Shown here: one piece after another, positions 61,658 through 64,000 of the stretch
Layout of the letters: each line of letters starts with the position of its first letter
Position numbering within the stretch: position 1 is the stretch's first letter
Assembly (NCBI GenBank): GCA_001464035.1
Contig: LNEC01000019.1
Coordinates: forward strand, 434,001-498,000
Reading direction: 5' to 3'
DNA length: 64,000 bases
DNA from: Bradyrhizobiaceae bacterium Ga0074131
GTDB taxonomy: Bacteria > Pseudomonadota > Alphaproteobacteria > Rhizobiales > Xanthobacteraceae
Program-made: the position numbers and the translations under genes
The notes under the pieces: generated by a model
Seen by the model: only the letters and a program-made list of their open reading frames with translations
Told to the model about the DNA's origin: nothing
Database searches by the model: none

Positions 61658-61730
61658 AGTTAGAGTTGCAAAAGTCCGGGCCGTTGTCGAGTCCTCCGTC
61701 GAAAATCCCGGGCGCAAGGGGAATCTCGCG

Positions 61731-62429
61731 TTGAACCTGCCCGCCGCGCTCAATCTGGTGGAGCCGCTCGACCGTCAGACGCTGGGCGAGCGCGCCTATG
61801 CGAAACTGGCCGATCTCCTGATGTCCGGCCGGCTGGCGCCGGGCGAGAAATTGTCGCTGCGCGCCGCGGCGGACATGCTCGGCGTCTCGATCATGCCAGT
61901 GCGCGAGGCGGTGTCGCGGCTGGTCGCCGACAAGGCGCTGGAGGTGACGCCGAACCGCGCGGTCCGCGTGCCCCTGATGTCGGCGGCGCAATTTCGCGAC
62001 CTAACCAAAGTGCGCATCGCCATCGAGGGTCATGCGGCAGCGCAGGCAGCAGGGCATCGCGACAGCAGCGATCTCATATCGATCGGGCGCGCCGAAGAAG
62101 CGATGAGGATGGAAAGCCGGTTGCCCGCGCCCGACCTGCCGCGGGCGGTTGAGCTCAACAAGACCTTTCATTTCGCGGTGTATGAAGCGGCGCATTCGCC
62201 GACCCTGGTCGAAATCATCCGCGCGCTCTGGCTGAAAGCGGGGCCCGTGATCAATCTCGATCTGCGCGCCAATCCCGAAAGGCTGGCGAAGGGCGATGCG
62301 ATCCGGTTTCATGCCGACGTGCGTGACGCCATCACCGCTGGCCATGGCGAAGCCGCGCAGGCCGGAATTGCCGCCGATATCCGCAGCGCCGCGGATTTCA
62401 TTCTTTCGCGCGGCGGGCTTGCCGACTGA
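61731..62429 (+). CDS. GntR family transcriptional regulator, FCD domain
   Basis: A 232-residue regulator. The winged helix-turn-helix occupies about residues 15-80 (YAKLADLLMSGRLAPGEKLS, MLGVSIMPVREAVSRLVADKALE), and an FCD ligand-binding domain follows with the metal-site pattern of Asp/His residues (FHFAVYEAAHSP, FHADVRDAI). The start is taken as TTG at 61731 with AAGGGGA upstream. An ATG at 61650 would lie inside the operator-like palindrome and add 27 non-conserved residues. It probably represses the divergent liv-BKACE operon and itself. The likely ligand is a carboxylic acid from the pathway. Confidence 0.88.
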   Translation: MNLPAALNLVEPLDRQTLGERAYAKLADLLMSGRLAPGEKLSLRAAADMLGVSIMPVREAVSRLVADKALEVTPNRAVRVPLMSAAQFRDLTKVRIAIEGHAAAQAAGHRDSSDLISIGRAEEAMRMESRLPAPDLPRAVELNKTFHFAVYEAAHSPTLVEIIRALWLKAGPVINLDLRANPERLAKGDAIRFHADVRDAITAGHGEAAQAGIAADIRSAADFILSRGGLAD

Positions 62430-62458
62430 CCATCCAGCAAACACATCTCGGAGCGATC

Positions 62459-63235
62459 ATGGATCTCGAACTCAAGGGTTTGCGCGTGCTGGTAACCGCC
62501 GGCGCAAACGGCATCGGGCTTGCGATCGCGCGGCGCTTTGCAGCCGAAGGCGCCAAGGTTCACACCTGCGATGTCGATGAAATGGCGTTGTCGGCGCTGG
62601 CTGCCAGCGATCCCGGGATCACCGCGACGCCATGCGACGTCTCCGACCGCGCGGCCGTCCAAGGGTTGTTCGCGGAAGCGGTGAAGAAGCTCGGCGGCCT
62701 CGACGTGCTCGTCAACAACGCCGGCATCGCCGGGCCGACCGCAAAAGTCGATGAGATGAATCCGGAAGACTGGGACCGCTGCCTGGAAATCTGCCTGACC
62801 GGGCAATTCAACTGCACCCGCCTCGCGGTGCCGCATCTACGCAAGAGCAGCAACGCGTCGATCGTCAATATCTCGTCGGCGGCGGGCCGGCTCGGCTTTG
62901 CCATGCGCACGCCCTACGCCGCGGCGAAATGGGGGGTGATCGGCTTCACGAAATCACTGTCGATTGAGCTCGGGCCGGACAACATCCGCGTCAATGCGGT
63001 CCTGCCGGGGCTGGTTGCCGGCGACCGCCAGCGCCGGGTGCTGGAAGCCAAGGCGCAGCAGCGCGGCATTTCCTACGCCGAGATGGAGCGGACCGCGTTT
63101 TCTTATACCTCGATCAAGGACTACGTGACGCCAGAGCAGATCGCCGACCAGATCCTGTTCATGTGCAGCCCGCGCGGCAGGACGATTTCGGGGCAGGCGA
63201 TTTCGGTTTGCGGCGACACCCAGATGCTGGGATAA
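62459..63235 (+). CDS. SDR family NAD(P)-dependent oxidoreductase
   Basis: A 258-residue classical SDR. The nucleotide-binding motif is TAGANGIGLAIA, with CDVDE after strand 2 pointing to NAD+. NNAGIAGP, the catalytic serine in VNISSAAGRLG and the YAAAKWGV Tyr-Lys pair follow. A C-terminal GQAISVCGDTQ end is typical of the family. It lies 29 bp after the GntR gene on the same strand, so it is likely in the same regulatory circuit and may oxidise a hydroxy acid of the pathway. It is not closely similar to the SDR at 3187. Confidence 0.92.
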   Translation: MDLELKGLRVLVTAGANGIGLAIARRFAAEGAKVHTCDVDEMALSALAASDPGITATPCDVSDRAAVQGLFAEAVKKLGGLDVLVNNAGIAGPTAKVDEMNPEDWDRCLEICLTGQFNCTRLAVPHLRKSSNASIVNISSAAGRLGFAMRTPYAAAKWGVIGFTKSLSIELGPDNIRVNAVLPGLVAGDRQRRVLEAKAQQRGISYAEMERTAFSYTSIKDYVTPEQIADQILFMCSPRGRTISGQAISVCGDTQMLG

Positions 63236-63272
63236 TTGATGAGGAATGTTCGGACGCCCGGCGGAGGGTTTC

Positions 63273-64000
63273 ATGAATGTTGGACCATGGCGCCGGACGG
63301 TCGTCGCGCTTGGCTGCGCGGCATGGATGGCAGGCCCGGCATGGGCTGAGCCTGCAAAACTGTCTAGCTACAACGCCGACATCCGCGAGAGTTCGATATC
63401 CGGCATCTCGTCCGGCGCGTACATGGCGGTTCAGTTCGGCATGGCTTGGTCGTCGGTGATCAGGGGCGAGGGCGCGGTTGCCGGCGGGCCGTATTGGTGC
63501 GCGAAAGCGGATGCCAGCGACTTTTTCAACGGCTATTGGCTCCCGGTGATGACCGCGACCGGCGCATGCATGTCCGGGCCGCCGCCCGACCTGAGCGGCT
63601 CTTTCGCGAAGGCCGACGCCAAAGCGGCGTCCGGCGAGATCGATTCGCTGCAGTTCCTGCGCCGGCAGAAGATATACCTCTTCCACGGCTTTAATGACGC
63701 CGTGGTGGCGAGGCCGGTCACCGATGCGACCGCGGCGTTTTACCGCCACTATCTGGGCGAGACCAACCGAGGCAATCTTTACTACCAGACGTCAGTCGGG
63801 GCGGGTCATTCGCTGGTCGTAGCGCGGGATCCGCGCGCCGACGGCATCAAGACCTGCGCGGCCAACTCCGGTCCGTTCATCAATGCGTGCGGTTACGACC
63901 AGGCCGGGATCGTTTTGCAGTATATTTACGGCGCGCTGAATCCGCCCAACCGCGGGCAACTGAGCGGGACCGTCAAGCGCTTCGACCAGTCTGTTTATAC
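63273..64000 (+). CDS. Secreted PHB depolymerase-like esterase (5' part)
   Basis: The frame is open from the ATG at 63273 to the end of the window (242 codons), so the C-terminus is missing here. A Sec signal peptide (VVALGCAAWMAGPAWA) is followed by ISGISSGAYMAVQFG, where SSGAY is the nucleophile elbow of a depolymerase subfamily. GGPYWCA and LFHGFNDAVVARP (catalytic Asp) follow, then GAGHSLVV with the catalytic His. Several cysteines (CMSG, TCAAN, NACG) fit an exported, disulfide-bonded enzyme. GGAGG precedes the ATG by eight bases. It may degrade external polyhydroxyalkanoate or another ester. Confidence 0.88.
   Translation, partial: MNVGPWRRTVVALGCAAWMAGPAWAEPAKLSSYNADIRESSISGISSGAYMAVQFGMAWSSVIRGEGAVAGGPYWCAKADASDFFNGYWLPVMTATGACMSGPPPDLSGSFAKADAKAASGEIDSLQFLRRQKIYLFHGFNDAVVARPVTDATAAFYRHYLGETNRGNLYYQTSVGAGHSLVVARDPRADGIKTCAANSGPFINACGYDQAGIVLQYIYGALNPPNRGQLSGTVKRFDQSVY

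Overview
The window is about 64 kb of GC-rich alphaproteobacterial chromosome. It looks like the Bradyrhizobium/Rhodopseudomonas group (Nitrobacteraceae). This rests on a RegS/RegR redox pair, an MmcB DNA-repair protein, a LivM-LivG-LivF triple fusion, a Mrp/Pha antiporter with fused A and B subunits, many orphan oxidoreductases and TctC/ABC binding proteins, and several intergenic repeat types I associate with that group. The assignment comes from protein family resemblance read by eye, not from a search. I saw no tRNA, rRNA, CRISPR array, intact insertion sequence or phage gene.

Layout. 0-3 kb: a PAS-GGDEF-EAL c-di-GMP enzyme and an HWE-type sensor kinase. 3-7 kb: an SDR, a cytochrome P450 and a luciferase-like monooxygenase. 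7-17 kb: a surface-glycan type island with an RffA/ArnB-type aminotransferase, two large GT-C-like membrane proteins, two methyltransferases, a WbqC protein, a PurN/ArnA-like formyltransferase translationally coupled to an ArnC/GtrB-type glycosyltransferase, and a decayed methyltransferase-glycosyltransferase gene. 17.5-22 kb: a PHB-depolymerase-type esterase and a four-PAS hybrid histidine kinase. 21.7-24.5 kb: a metallo-hydrolase and mmcB bracketed by two copies of a G-rich palindromic repeat, then a 3-hydroxyisobutyrate-dehydrogenase-like gene. 24.6-28.7 kb: a TctC binding protein, a nitroreductase and regS-regR. 28.8-35.3 kb: an ABC-2 exporter, phaZ, a YgjP-like metallopeptidase and a class A penicillin-binding protein. 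35.6-41.4 kb: a six-gene Mrp operon. 42-46.6 kb: glnD, an OsmC protein and a membrane protein. 46.7-52.2 kb: a five-gene Dpp/Opp-type ABC operon. 52.5-54.7 kb: an HD-GYP protein and two PilZ proteins. 54.7-63.2 kb: a catabolic locus with a BKACE enzyme, a hydroxyacyl-CoA-type dehydrogenase, a complete Liv-type transporter, a divergent FCD/GntR regulator and an SDR. The window ends inside a second, secreted PHB-depolymerase-like gene.

How the genes fit together. The 7-17 kb island is the best candidate for an undescribed system. An aminotransferase, an N-formyltransferase, a polyprenyl-phosphate sugar transferase and GT-C membrane proteins are the same kinds of parts as the Arn (aminoarabinose) pathway, but the sugar-forming enzyme is of the dideoxy-hexose type. 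The 54.7-63.2 kb locus reads as uptake and cleavage of a beta-hydroxy acid, carnitine-like in logic, controlled by the divergent GntR regulator through a palindrome in the shared intergenic region. Two gene-end remnants, one of the BKACE gene and one of the dehydrogenase at 23.5 kb, lie about 2 kb from their intact relatives and record past duplication or rearrangement.
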